Shown: positions 48,847 to 56,113 of the stretch, piece by piece
How the letters are laid out: every line of letters begins with the position of its first letter
Position numbering within the stretch: position 1 is the stretch's first letter
NCBI RefSeq assembly: GCF_003426945.1
Contig: NZ_QURO01000003.1
Span: 1 to 64,000, forward strand
Direction: 5' to 3'
Source of the DNA: Thermus sediminis
Lineage (GTDB): Bacteria > Deinococcota > Deinococci > Deinococcales > Thermaceae
DNA: 64,000 bases
Translations under genes and position numbers: made by a program
Notes under the pieces: model-generated
Told to the model about the DNA's origin: nothing
The model's input: the letters and a program-made list of their open reading frames with translations, nothing else
The model's database searches: none

Positions 48847-50145
48847 ATGTTGGCAACCATCACAGCGGTCAACCTCCTCCTCTCCCTTGGGGTGGCCTAC
48901 CTCCTCGCCAAGGAGGGCTTGGACCCCTTGAAGGTGCTCGTGCTCCTCTACTTCGGGGGGGCCCTCCTCTACCCCTACACCTATCCTTCCTGGCCTGCGG
49001 GCGCGGCGGGGGTGGCCAGGGGGCTGAGCCTCGTCGTCCTCGTGACGGCCCTGGGCCTCGCCATCCTCGCATACGCCAAGACGGGTTACGTGGGGCCGGG
49101 ATACCTCTACCTCCTCGCCCTCCTCTTCCCCGCCCTGGGGTACTGGCCGGATGCGGTGGAGGCCCTCGAGGCCAGGCTCTTCCGGGGGAGGCGGGCCCTA
49201 GGCAGGGGCAGGGGAGAAGGGCGGGTGGAGGTGAGCCGGGCGGTGGAGGAGCCCAAGGACCCGCCCCTGGAGCGGGTGGAAGCCCGGGTCAAGGGCCAAG
49301 TGCTGGGCCAGGACGAGGCCCTGGAGGCGGTCTTCCGCGGCCTCAAGCGGAGGGCCGCGGGCTTGGGGCGGCCCGGCAAGCCCTTCAGCGCCCTTCTTCT
49401 GGGGCCCACGGGCACGGGGAAGACGGAGTTTGCCAAGGCCCTGGCCGAGGCCATGGGGCGTCCTCTGGTGCGCTACGACATGAACCAGTACGGCCAGGAC
49501 CACACCATGGCCGCCCTGGTGGGGAGCCCCCCGGGCTACATAGGCTCCGAGGAGCCCGGCAAGCTCTACCGGGACCTGGTGGCGCACCCTCGAGGGGTCT
49601 TCCTTTTTGACGAGATGGAGAAGGCCCACCCCAGGGTCTACGACCCCCTCATCCAGCTCCTGGACGAGGGGCGGTTCCAGGAGCTCTCCAAGAGCTTGGT
49701 GGCCTACGCCCCGGAGGCTATCCTCCTCTTTACCTCCAACCTCATGGCGGAGGAGGCCTTCTACGGGGGGAGCCTTGGGGAAAACCTCCGGGAGCGCCTG
49801 GTGCAGAAGGGGCTGAGGCCGGAGTGGGTGAACCGCCTGGACGTGATCGCCGCCTTCAAGCCCTTCTCGGGCCAGGCCCTGGAGAGGCTCGCCGCCAAGG
49901 TGGTGCGGGACTACGTGGAGGGGTGGGCTCGGCGGGCCGGGGTGCGGGAGGTTCGGGTGGACGAAGGGGTGGTGCCCCTCATCCTTCGGCGGGTGGACGT
50001 CCGCTTCGGGGCAAGGGACCTGCAACGGGCGGTGGAGGAGCTGGTGGCCGACGCCCTGGCGGAGGCCTACCTGAGGGCGGGGGGCAAGGTGAGAAGGGTA
50101 GAGGTCCTCCGGCGGGAGGACGAGGTGGTGGTGGCCCTGGAGTAG
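48847..50145 (+). CDS. membrane-anchored AAA+ ATPase of ClpB-D2 type
   Basis: A 432-residue protein. Residues 1-105 contain three or four hydrophobic helices (from ITAVNLLLSLGVAYLLAKEG to YLYLLALLFPALGYW). A basic linker leads to one AAA+ module: Walker A GPTGTGKT at 186-193, Walker B VFLFDEMEKAHP near 250, sensor 1 FTSN near 295, arginine finger region PEWVNRLD near 325, and sensor 2 GARDLQRAVEEL near 395. The module resembles the second ring of ClpA/ClpB/ClpX but lacks the first ring and N-domain. A membrane-bound single-ring unfoldase is unusual; it could act on membrane or secretion machinery. ATG 48847 opens directly into the first helix. Confidence 0.75.
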   Translation: MLATITAVNLLLSLGVAYLLAKEGLDPLKVLVLLYFGGALLYPYTYPSWPAGAAGVARGLSLVVLVTALGLAILAYAKTGYVGPGYLYLLALLFPALGYWPDAVEALEARLFRGRRALGRGRGEGRVEVSRAVEEPKDPPLERVEARVKGQVLGQDEALEAVFRGLKRRAAGLGRPGKPFSALLLGPTGTGKTEFAKALAEAMGRPLVRYDMNQYGQDHTMAALVGSPPGYIGSEEPGKLYRDLVAHPRGVFLFDEMEKAHPRVYDPLIQLLDEGRFQELSKSLVAYAPEAILLFTSNLMAEEAFYGGSLGENLRERLVQKGLRPEWVNRLDVIAAFKPFSGQALERLAAKVVRDYVEGWARRAGVREVRVDEGVVPLILRRVDVRFGARDLQRAVEELVADALAEAYLRAGGKVRRVEVLRREDEVVVALE

Positions 50146-50198
50146 GGAGGGGGAAGGAGGTGAAAGATGGCCTTCTTCCACCGGGGTGCTTGCCCCCT

Positions 50199-50831
50199 TC
50201 AGCCTAGGGGCTTGTCTGGCCTCGAGGGCCTAGGGTCGTTTTGGATGGAGCCCACCAAGTCCCCTACCACGCCCCGCAGCACGCTCTCCCACCCCGGCGT
50301 GAAAAGGAGGTCGCCCCAGTCCCTGGGGTATCTCAGGCTGGCCAGGGCTTCCCCTGCTGCCCAGCGCGCGGCCTCCTTGGCCATGAGCTGGGCCCCGTTC
50401 GGGTTGATGAGGGCGTAGGCCACGAGGACCAGCCCCAGCCCTGCCAAGGCTCCCTGGAGGGGCCCCTTAATCAGGCTCCCGACCCCACCCTCGCTAAGAA
50501 GGCTATCCCGAACCACATCAGGCTGGTTATGACCGGGTCCATGGCTCCTCACCGGAAAACGCCACCGGTACAGGGTGGCCCCTCCGTTTGGGGTGCGCTT
50601 GCTCCTGGCGTCTGCGCTAAGCAGGCGCTCCTCGTACTCCCCCTCGGCGATGAGCTCGTAGAGGATCTTCTCCCCCGTGCGCACCTCCCGGCACGTCCGC
50701 CCCCCCACCCGGAATGCGTCGGATAGGTAGACGGGCTCCTTGTGCCGCACTTCCACCACCAGGGCGTCCTTGAAGAACCTGATGGAGATGGGCACCACCT
50801 TAGACCTGGGTTGGACCAGCATCCCGCTCAC
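50199..50831 (-). CDS. hypothetical protein with one central membrane helix
   Basis: About 210 residues. A beta-rich N-terminal region (SKVVPISIRFFKDALVVEVR) is followed by a hydrophobic helix (ALAGLGLVLVAYALI, about residues 130-145) and a C-terminal part with FTPGWESVLRGVVGDLVGSI. No family recognised. GTG 50831 or ATG 50822 may start it; both lie within the end of the DUF6788-like gene, so the two are coupled. Confidence 0.55.
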   Translation of the reverse strand: MSGMLVQPRSKVVPISIRFFKDALVVEVRHKEPVYLSDAFRVGGRTCREVRTGEKILYELIAEGEYEERLLSADARSKRTPNGGATLYRWRFPVRSHGPGHNQPDVVRDSLLSEGGVGSLIKGPLQGALAGLGLVLVAYALINPNGAQLMAKEAARWAAGEALASLRYPRDWGDLLFTPGWESVLRGVVGDLVGSIQNDPRPSRPDKPLG

Positions 50832-51210
50832 CTTCCTCCATGCTATTGAAAAGCTTCAGGAGTCGCTCCCTCTCCTGGCGCAGGAGGGCGAGCCTCTTGC
50901 CGAGGCGCCTCAGCTCCCTCCAGCCCCCAGCCTTGGCCTCGTCGGGGAGCCCCTTGCCCAGGTACCTCTCCTCCTGCCGGCCCCCCTCAGGGAGGTCTGA
51001 GGGAAGCCACCGGTAGCGGTAGAAGTAGGGCCCGTGGGGCTTGCGCTCCGTCCCCTTGGTCCTGGCGCACCAGCAGTTCGCTTTCCCGCACCGCACCCAC
51101 TTGACCCTGACCCCGGGGTAGAGCCGGCGGATCTCCTCCTCCACCCGGGCAAGCTCCGCCTCGAGGGCCTGAAGGCGGAGCTCCGCTTCGCTTCTGGGTA
51201 AGAGGCGCAT
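50800..51210 (-). CDS. DUF6788-like cysteine-motif protein
   Basis: A 136-residue protein: a coiled N-terminus (EAELRLQALEAELARVEEEI), the motif CGKANCWC near residues 42-49, HGPYFYRYRW near 60-70, EERYLGKG, and a C-terminal coiled coil. These match a small family often found on mobile elements; it may bind metal or nucleic acid. Translation starts at ATG 51210, the calculated transcription start of the symmetric promoter at 51214-51224. Confidence 0.65.
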   Translation of the reverse strand: MRLLPRSEAELRLQALEAELARVEEEIRRLYPGVRVKWVRCGKANCWCARTKGTERKPHGPYFYRYRWLPSDLPEGGRQEERYLGKGLPDEAKAGGWRELRRLGKRLALLRQERERLLKLFNSMEEGERDAGPTQV

Positions 51211-51230
51211 GCGCCTATGATAGGCCCGTG
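51208..51230. promoter_or_regulatory. symmetric bidirectional leaderless promoter
   Basis: CAT-GCG-CCTATGATAGG-CCC-GTG: the 11-bp palindrome (51214-51224) supplies a -10 on both strands (TATGAT plus, TATCAT minus). Each -10 ends seven bases before a start codon (GTG 51228 plus, ATG 51210 minus), so both mRNAs would be leaderless. Confidence 0.6.
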
Positions 51231-52013
51231 CGTTTCCTTGGCGGCGAGTCCCTTCCTGGAGGCGTTTACCTTGCGGATGGCAGGCGGTGCGCCCTGGCCC
51301 TGGAGGGGCCAGGGGGTGTGGAGGTGGAGGTCTTTCCGGCCCCCTTTCCCCGGACGCCCCGGTTCCTCCGGGCCTTCACCTCCCTGGCTTACGCCCTGGG
51401 GCTCCACCTTCGGGCCTACCTGCGGGCCATGGAGAGGGCGGCCAAGGGGGGTGAGGGGGAGAGGCCCATGAACCTCCTCGAGGGGGTTCTCGCCCTCCTC
51501 CTCATCCTCCTCAACCTGGCCTTGGTCCTGGGCCTGGTCCTCCTGAGCCGGAAGGCCGGGGAGGCCGTGGTCCATCCCTTTCTGGGTAAGACGCTGGCCC
51601 TCCTCCTCCCTTTTCTGGCCCTCCTCCTCGCCCTCCGCCTCCTCCTCAGCCTCATGGGCGGGGACGTCCTGCGGAAGCACGCCGCCGAGCACCAGGTGGT
51701 CCACCTGGTGGAGCGGGGGCTACCCCTGACCCTCGAGGGGGCGAGGGGGATGCCCCGCCTCCACTCCCGGTGTAGCTTTAACCTCCTGGGGCTCTCCTTC
51801 CTCTTCTTCCTTCCCCTGGGGTTCCTCCTTCCCCTTTGGCTCGCCCTTCCCCTCTCCTTCCTCCTAGCCTACGAGGCGACCACCGCCTTCCCGGCCCTGG
51901 CCCCCTTGGGCTACCCCCTCCAGAGCCTCTTCCTGGGCCCCCCGAGGGATAGGGACCTGGAGGTGGCCCTGGCGGCCGCCAGGGCCCTCCTGGGTGAGGA
52001 GGTTTCTGGGTAA
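51228..52013 (+). CDS. DUF1385/YqhQ-like membrane protein
   Basis: A 261-residue integral membrane protein with about four helices (for example GVLALLLILLNLALVLGLVL, LALLLPFLALLLALRLLLSL). The motif RKHAAEHQVVHLVERGLPL followed by RLHSRC resembles the GAEHK...RLHPRCGTSF signature of DUF1385 (YqhQ). GTG 51228 is chosen from the promoter geometry. The 3-prime end carries the motif CTGGGTAAGAC. Function of the family is unknown. Confidence 0.6.
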   Translation: MRFLGGESLPGGVYLADGRRCALALEGPGGVEVEVFPAPFPRTPRFLRAFTSLAYALGLHLRAYLRAMERAAKGGEGERPMNLLEGVLALLLILLNLALVLGLVLLSRKAGEAVVHPFLGKTLALLLPFLALLLALRLLLSLMGGDVLRKHAAEHQVVHLVERGLPLTLEGARGMPRLHSRCSFNLLGLSFLFFLPLGFLLPLWLALPLSFLLAYEATTAFPALAPLGYPLQSLFLGPPRDRDLEVALAAARALLGEEVSG

Positions 52014-52111
52014 GACGGGGGGAAACCGAAATCCCCACCCCTCGCGCTGGAGCCCCTCCTGTCCTACTGCAGGATCCTCCGCAAAAGGCCCATGCCCCTC
52101 GCTATGGTCCT

Positions 52112-52139
52112 CTTTGGGGCCCCTCCCCCAAATGAACCG
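52112..52139 (+). repeat. family A repeat (52.1 kb)
   Basis: CTTTGGGGCCCCTCCCCCAA then ATGAACCG. Confidence 0.75.
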
Positions 52140-52158
52140 TGGCGAGGTTAAGGACGTC

Positions 52159-52189
52159 CGCTTTGGGATCCCTTCCCCCAGATAAAGCC
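52159..52189 (+). repeat. diverged family A repeat
   Basis: CGCTTTGGGATCCCTTCCCC then CAGATAAAGCC; 20 bases after the previous copy. Confidence 0.5.
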
Positions 52190-52248
52190 CTGGAAGAGGC
52201 GGCTTAGACCAGGCGGAACTCCTCCTTGTCTTGGACCAGATGGGCCCA

Positions 52249-52653
52249 CTAGGAGAAGAGGTATCCCAAGAGGAGGGGGAGGGCCACCTCCCACTTGAGG
52301 ACCGGAGCGAGGAGGAGCTTGGGGTCTATCCCCAGGGTTATGAGGAGGAAGAAGGGGGGGAGGAAGAGGTAGAGAAGGCGGGAGAGGGGACCGTAAACCC
52401 AGGAGTGGGACGCCCCTCGGTGGAGGTGGAGGGCCCGGTAGGGCTCCCAGAGGAGGGACAGGGGGCCCCACCGCCTCGAGGGCCGGGAATCGGGGAGGTC
52501 TAGGTCCGGAGAGAGGTACAGGGTGCCCACCACCCCTCCCGCCAGGTAGAGGAGGGAGACCTGGGGCGCCCCCTCAGGAAAGAAGACCGAGAGGATCGGG
52601 GCCGTCCAGGCCAGGTGGAAGAGGGTGAGGCGCTCGTGGGTCCTGCCGTCCAC
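52249..52653 (-). CDS. DUF2227-like metal-binding membrane protein
   Basis: A 134-residue protein: LSPDLDLPDS and HRGASHSW supply Asp and His residues typical of DUF2227/YdjM-like membrane hydrolases, with hydrophobic segments at PQVSLLYLAGGVVGTLYL, LYLFLPPFFLLITLGI and LKWEVALPLLLGYLF. GTG 52653 is placed six bases after the minus-strand -10 TACAAT (52665-52660), so the transcript is probably leaderless. Confidence 0.65.
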   Translation of the reverse strand: MDGRTHERLTLFHLAWTAPILSVFFPEGAPQVSLLYLAGGVVGTLYLSPDLDLPDSRPSRRWGPLSLLWEPYRALHLHRGASHSWVYGPLSRLLYLFLPPFFLLITLGIDPKLLLAPVLKWEVALPLLLGYLFS

Positions 52654-52802
52654 GCCACCATTGTAGGTGGCGGCCCTGTTATCCTGAAAGCAATCTTCTT
52701 CCAGAACTCGAGGGGCTCCTCGGGCCTACGGAGGAGGAGCTTGCAGGCGTAGGGGAAGGGCTTGTCCGCCTTTTTGACCGCTTCGGCCAGGGCCTCCTCC
52801 AC
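52500..52802 (-). CDS. hypothetical protein, possibly truncated
   Basis: The first 45 residues (MEEALAEAVKKADKPFPYAC, then EEPLEFWKKIAFR) look real; after about residue 48 the frame lies over the DUF2227 gene and has antisense-like composition. Perhaps a truncated gene. Function unknown. Confidence 0.35.
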   Translation of the reverse strand: MEEALAEAVKKADKPFPYACKLLLRRPEEPLEFWKKIAFRITGPPPTMVAWTAGPTSASPSSTWPGRPRSSRSSFLRGRPRSPSSTWREGWWAPCTSLRT

Positions 52803-52814
52803 GGCCTCCCCTCC

Positions 52815-53024
52815 CTAGGCCTCCACCCAGGAGCGCACCTCGGGAAGCCAGGAGGCCAGGACCGCCCCCTCCTGGTCCCGGCCGTGCTTCTTGGCCGCTA
52901 GGGCGGCCTGGACCAGGACCCCGGGGGCCTTGGCGGCCAGGGGCTGGGCCAGCTTGGGGAGGCTTTTGCCGGCGAAGTAGAGGAGGCCCTTTAGGTGGGG
53001 GTGGGCCTCGGCGAGGGAGGCCAC
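52815..53024 (-). CDS. small helical hypothetical protein
   Basis: A 69-residue helical protein from GTG 53024 (MASLAEAHPHLKGLLYFAGK). In the same frame upstream, with no start codon, lies a Lys/Pro/Glu-rich stretch (EAEKPKRKRAEKPKAQ), and just before that the winged-helix gene ends in another frame. It may once have been the C-terminal part of a longer winged-helix protein. Confidence 0.45.
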   Translation of the reverse strand: MASLAEAHPHLKGLLYFAGKSLPKLAQPLAAKAPGVLVQAALAAKKHGRDQEGAVLASWLPEVRSWVEA

Positions 53025-53118
53025 GGGGCTTTGGGCCTTGGGCTTCTCCGCCCGCTTCCGCTTGGGCTTCTCCGCCTCCCCTGAGGGTTCTGGGAAGAGG
53101 GGCCGGCGCGGGAGGGGC

Positions 53119-53346
53119 CTAGGGGAACTCCAGGGCGATAGCCAAGCGGTACAGCCCGTTCGCCTTCTCCACCAGGCCCCGCTGCACCAGGGGGGAGAGG
53201 GCCCGGTAGGCCCCCGCCATGCTGAAGCCCAAGGCCTCCATCACCTCCCCCAGGCTGGCCTCCCCCTTGGAGAGGTAGAGGAGGGCCCGGTACTCCCGCT
53301 CCCTTAGGCTTAGGTCTGCCAGCTCCCAAAGCTTCATGCGCTCCAT
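53119..53346 (-). CDS. small winged-helix DNA-binding protein
   Basis: A 75-residue winged helix: LSLREREYRALLYLSKGEAS, LGEVMEALGFSMAGAYRALS and VQRGLVEKANGLYRL are the helices, recognition helix and wing of a TrmB/MarR-like domain. ATG 53346 is preferred because GGAGGG lies seven bases upstream. Four phased repeats (53372-53518) precede it and are probable binding sites. Likely regulator or plasmid copy-control factor. Confidence 0.65.
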   Translation of the reverse strand: MERMKLWELADLSLREREYRALLYLSKGEASLGEVMEALGFSMAGAYRALSPLVQRGLVEKANGLYRLAIALEFP

Positions 53347-53371
53347 GGATTGACCCTCCAAGAGGCTTCGT

Positions 53372-53518
53372 CATCGCGCTTTTGCAGAATCTGAGAAAGT
53401 GCCCCTCTCAAGGCGTTCTCGTAAGTTCCTTTCTCATCGCACTCTTGCAGAATCTGAAACTCACAAAGGCTTTCTCCATCGCACTTTTGCAGAATCTGGG
53501 AGAGAGTTGCAGAATCTG
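53372..53518. repeat. phased repeats with core TTTTGCAGAATCTG
   Basis: Copies start at 53372, 53435 and 53477 (22 bases each, beginning CATCG), and a shorter one at 53507-53518 that forms the palindrome TTGCAGA-A-TCTGCAA. Distances are 63, 42 and about 20 bases, multiples of two helical turns. They lie just upstream of the winged-helix gene. On the minus strand the DNA also reads as an open frame (53334-53609) with recurring ILQKCD; I favour operators over a gene. Confidence 0.65.
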
Positions 53519-53675
53519 CAAAAGCGCCTTCCTCAAGGGCTTTTAGTGAGCCCTGTAGGCTACGGAAGGGAAGGGGGTCCTCCAGTTTCTGCAAGAAGCC
53601 CTTTGCCATGCGCTCCTCCTTGGGGCCCCGAGGGGGCCCTCCTAGTCTAGGGGGAGGTGGGGTGGAGGCTTCGCT

Positions 53676-53875
53676 CCTGTCTTACCCAGGAAGGCTGGGA
53701 ACCTGGGTAAGACAGGTAAGGAGGGTCACCGACCTCCCTAGAAGATGCTTCCGGGGAACCTGGGTAAGATGCACGCCCCCCAAGGGGCCAGGCCCTCGAG
53801 GGCCTTCAGCCTCCCCGCGAGGACCGCCCGCCCCCGTCTTGCCCAGGAAGATCGGGAACCTGGGTAAGACAGGGG
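53676..53875. repeat. CCTGGGTAAGACAGG repeats and hairpins
   Basis: CCTGTCTTACCCAGG (53676-53690) and CCTGGGTAAGACAGG (53702-53716) make a perfect 15-bp inverted repeat. A single copy CCTGGGTAAGATG lies at 53759. A second pair lies at 53835-53847 and 53859-53875. No gene lies in this stretch. Confidence 0.65.
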
Positions 53876-53991
53876 CCCCGGCACCCCCCACCCACCCCAT
53901 GGTGGGGCCCTCGAGCCCCACCCCCTCTTCAGAGGCCCCCGAGCCGCTCCTGCAAGGCCTGGAAGGGCGCGGGTACAATGCCAAAGAGGGC

Positions 53992-54300
53992 ATGAGGATC
54001 ACCTACGACCGGGAAGCGGACGCCCTTTACATCGCCTTCGGAGAGGGAGCGGCCACCGTGGAGGAGGTGGCCGAGGGGATCGCCCTGGACCGGGACGGCG
54101 AGGGCAGGCTCCTGGGGATTGAGATCCTGGACGCCAGCAAGCGCCTCCCCCTCGAGGCCCTCAGGTGCTTCGCCTCGGAAGGGGAGAGGTTGAAGGCCGC
54201 CCCGGGCCTGAAGGTGCTGGAGCGGGCGGGAAAGGCCCAGGTGGACCCGGGGGCCCTCGAGGCCCTGGAGGAGGGCCGGCGTGAGCCCGGTCGCCCCTGA
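53992..54300 (+). CDS. DUF2283 protein fused to an antitoxin tail
   Basis: 102 residues. MRITYDREADALYIAFGEGA, then EVAEGIALDRDGEGRLLGIE is a DUF2283 domain (about 1-65). From about residue 72 the sequence LKVLERAGKAQVDPGALEAL and EEGRRE repeats the C-terminal tail of the ribbon-helix-helix antitoxin at 35280-35513 almost exactly. The gene is therefore a chimera. TACAAT at 53976-53981 precedes ATG 53992 and may be its -10. Possible antitoxin-like role. Confidence 0.65.
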   Translation: MRITYDREADALYIAFGEGAATVEEVAEGIALDRDGEGRLLGIEILDASKRLPLEALRCFASEGERLKAAPGLKVLERAGKAQVDPGALEALEEGRREPGRP

Positions 54301-54424
54301 AATGGGCCCCACCAGGACCCCACTCCCCTCGAGATAAGGGCGCTTGGAGAGGACCCTCCTGCTCTGGGTACAGGATCTTCCGGGTGGCCTCCGCCAGGAC
54401 CGAAGGAGAACTTAGCCTATAGGC

Positions 54425-55397
54425 ATGCGCCCGTCCGGGCTCCAAGCCCTGAGGTCCAGACGCCTGAGCACCCTCCTCCTGGTTGGGGGGCTTTCCCTCA
54501 TTGCCCTCGCCGGCATTCTAAAGGTGCACCCCCTCTCAGGGGTCCTCCCCCTCCTCTTTGCCCTCTTCAGCATAGGGGCCTACAGGAGCCTCGCGGGCGA
54601 GACCGTGAGGGAGGAGGTGGCAAGGCGGCTAGGACTGGAGTCCCTCCCCGAGGCCGAGAGGGAAGGGCTTGGCCCACCCCTTCTCAAGGGCGAACCCGAA
54701 TGGGGAGGGGAGCTCCGAGGGGAAGTCCTGGGCGTCCCTTTCCGGCGCCTCGAGGTGGGAGTCTGGGGGGCAAGGCGGTTTGGGAGGGTGGGCTACGGCT
54801 TTTCCGGGGTCCTTTATGTGCTGGCCCTCCCCCGATCCCTCCCCGACCTCCACGTGGCCCCCCGGGGCTTCCCCACCTACCCAAGCCCCGGGGCTTCCCC
54901 ACCTACCCAAGGGAGAGGTGGCCCTTTGTCCTGGGCTTCTTGGGGCTTCTCGCCATCGCCCTGGTCCTCCTTGACCGGCACCTCTCGGGCCTCCCCGTGA
55001 TGGCCCGAGGGCATTCCCCCTTCTTCTCCTGACCTTTCCCTTCTTCTTCCTCTACCTCCTGGCCGCTTGGCGGGTGGCCACGGCGGAGCTTGGAAGGAGG
55101 GTGGAGCTTGGGGGGGAACTCCGGCGGCACTTCCGCGCTTGGGGCTACACCGGCCCCATCGGCCCCCAAGACCCCCTTGGCCGGGCCCTAGGGCGCCTCC
55201 GGGAGCTCGGGCCCTTCTGGCTTCGGGTGGAGGGGGAGGAAGCCCATCTCGCCCTCCTCAGGGAAGCCTTCCCCACGGACCCCCTGCTTTCCCCGGAAAG
55301 GGCCTTGGGACAGGGGGTGGAGTGGGTAAGAAGGGAACTCGAGGCCCTGGCGGAACTCGTGAGGGCCCTGGGGATGGAGGAAGAGCTCTGGGAGTAG
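54425..55397 (+). pseudogene. membrane protein gene broken by a 26-bp tandem duplication
   Basis: MRPSGLQALRSRRLSTLLLV opens a protein with two N-terminal membrane helices and a soluble region. At 54864-54915 a 26-bp unit is present twice and shifts the frame. With one unit removed, the frame continues RERWPFVLGFLGLLAIALVL. A second shift of one base near 55015 is needed to reach LLAAWRVATAELGRRVELGG and the C-terminal soluble domain that ends at 55397. No family recognised. Confidence 0.6.
54864..54915 (+). repeat. 26-bp tandem duplication
   Basis: Two units starting GGGGCTTCCCCACCTACCCA at 54864 and 54890. The length is not a multiple of three, so it breaks the membrane protein gene. Confidence 0.85.
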
Positions 55398-56113
55398 AGA
55401 AGGAGCAGGAGAGGCTCGAGGGGCTCCGAGGTCCTCGAGGAGGGACAGCGTGAACTTGGTTCCCCCTCGAGGGGATACCCCGCCCAGGATCTCCCGGAAG
55501 GTCTTCGCCGGGACCAAGGGCCCCCCGAACCCTGGGGGCCAAGGTGAGCCCCCTTCCCCCGAACTGCGGGAGCTTGGGGGGGCCACCACCCGGGCTCCTC
55601 CGGCCTCCGCTTAAGGGGAAGGGGACCCCAAATAGGCCACGGAAGGTAGAGCGAGGGGGTAGGGTGGGGGAGCGGGACACATGTGGGACACATGCGGGAC
55701 ATGCCCTCTGCGCGCTGCACCATCTGGCTCTCCCTCGCCATGATGAATGGGCAAGAGCGTCATGCGCAAAAGGGGGCTTTTAGGCGCGGGCCCCAGGCTT
55801 CCCGCGCGAAAGCCTACCTCCGCGCACAAAAGGGCCTCCCTGAGGAGTCCGGGTGCATAGAGTTGCCGGGGATCTCCGAGGATTCCCACATAAACCCCGT
55901 AAGGGGAGGCGGGGAGGAGACCGCCTTCAGGAGGTGGAAAGGTATGCAGGGAAGCTCCCCTAGTCTGAAGTGGTCAAGGCCGCCTAGCCCGTGAAGACCT
56001 CCCGCACCCCGGGTGTCTAGCGGGGAGTGGTCCGTGAGGGTGGGAGCGCTCTTGGGAGGCCAGAGACCAATGGGCCGCCTTCACAGCAACTCTAGGCCCC
56101 AGAACCCCTCCCC
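55398..56113. other. gene-free stretch with a repeated non-coding block (copy 1)
   Basis: No gene supported. GGGACACATG repeats occur near 55674-55705. From about 55808 to 55996 the sequence is related to 58008-58140 on the far side of the lipoprotein gene, sharing GGAGGCGGGGAGGAG, GGTGGAAAGGTATGC and AGGCCGCCTAG. Confidence 0.45.

Noticed and set aside
53334-53609. 91-codon minus-strand gene over the phased repeats
   Set aside because: Possible, but the repeats fit operators better and no start signal is visible; described under the repeat instead.
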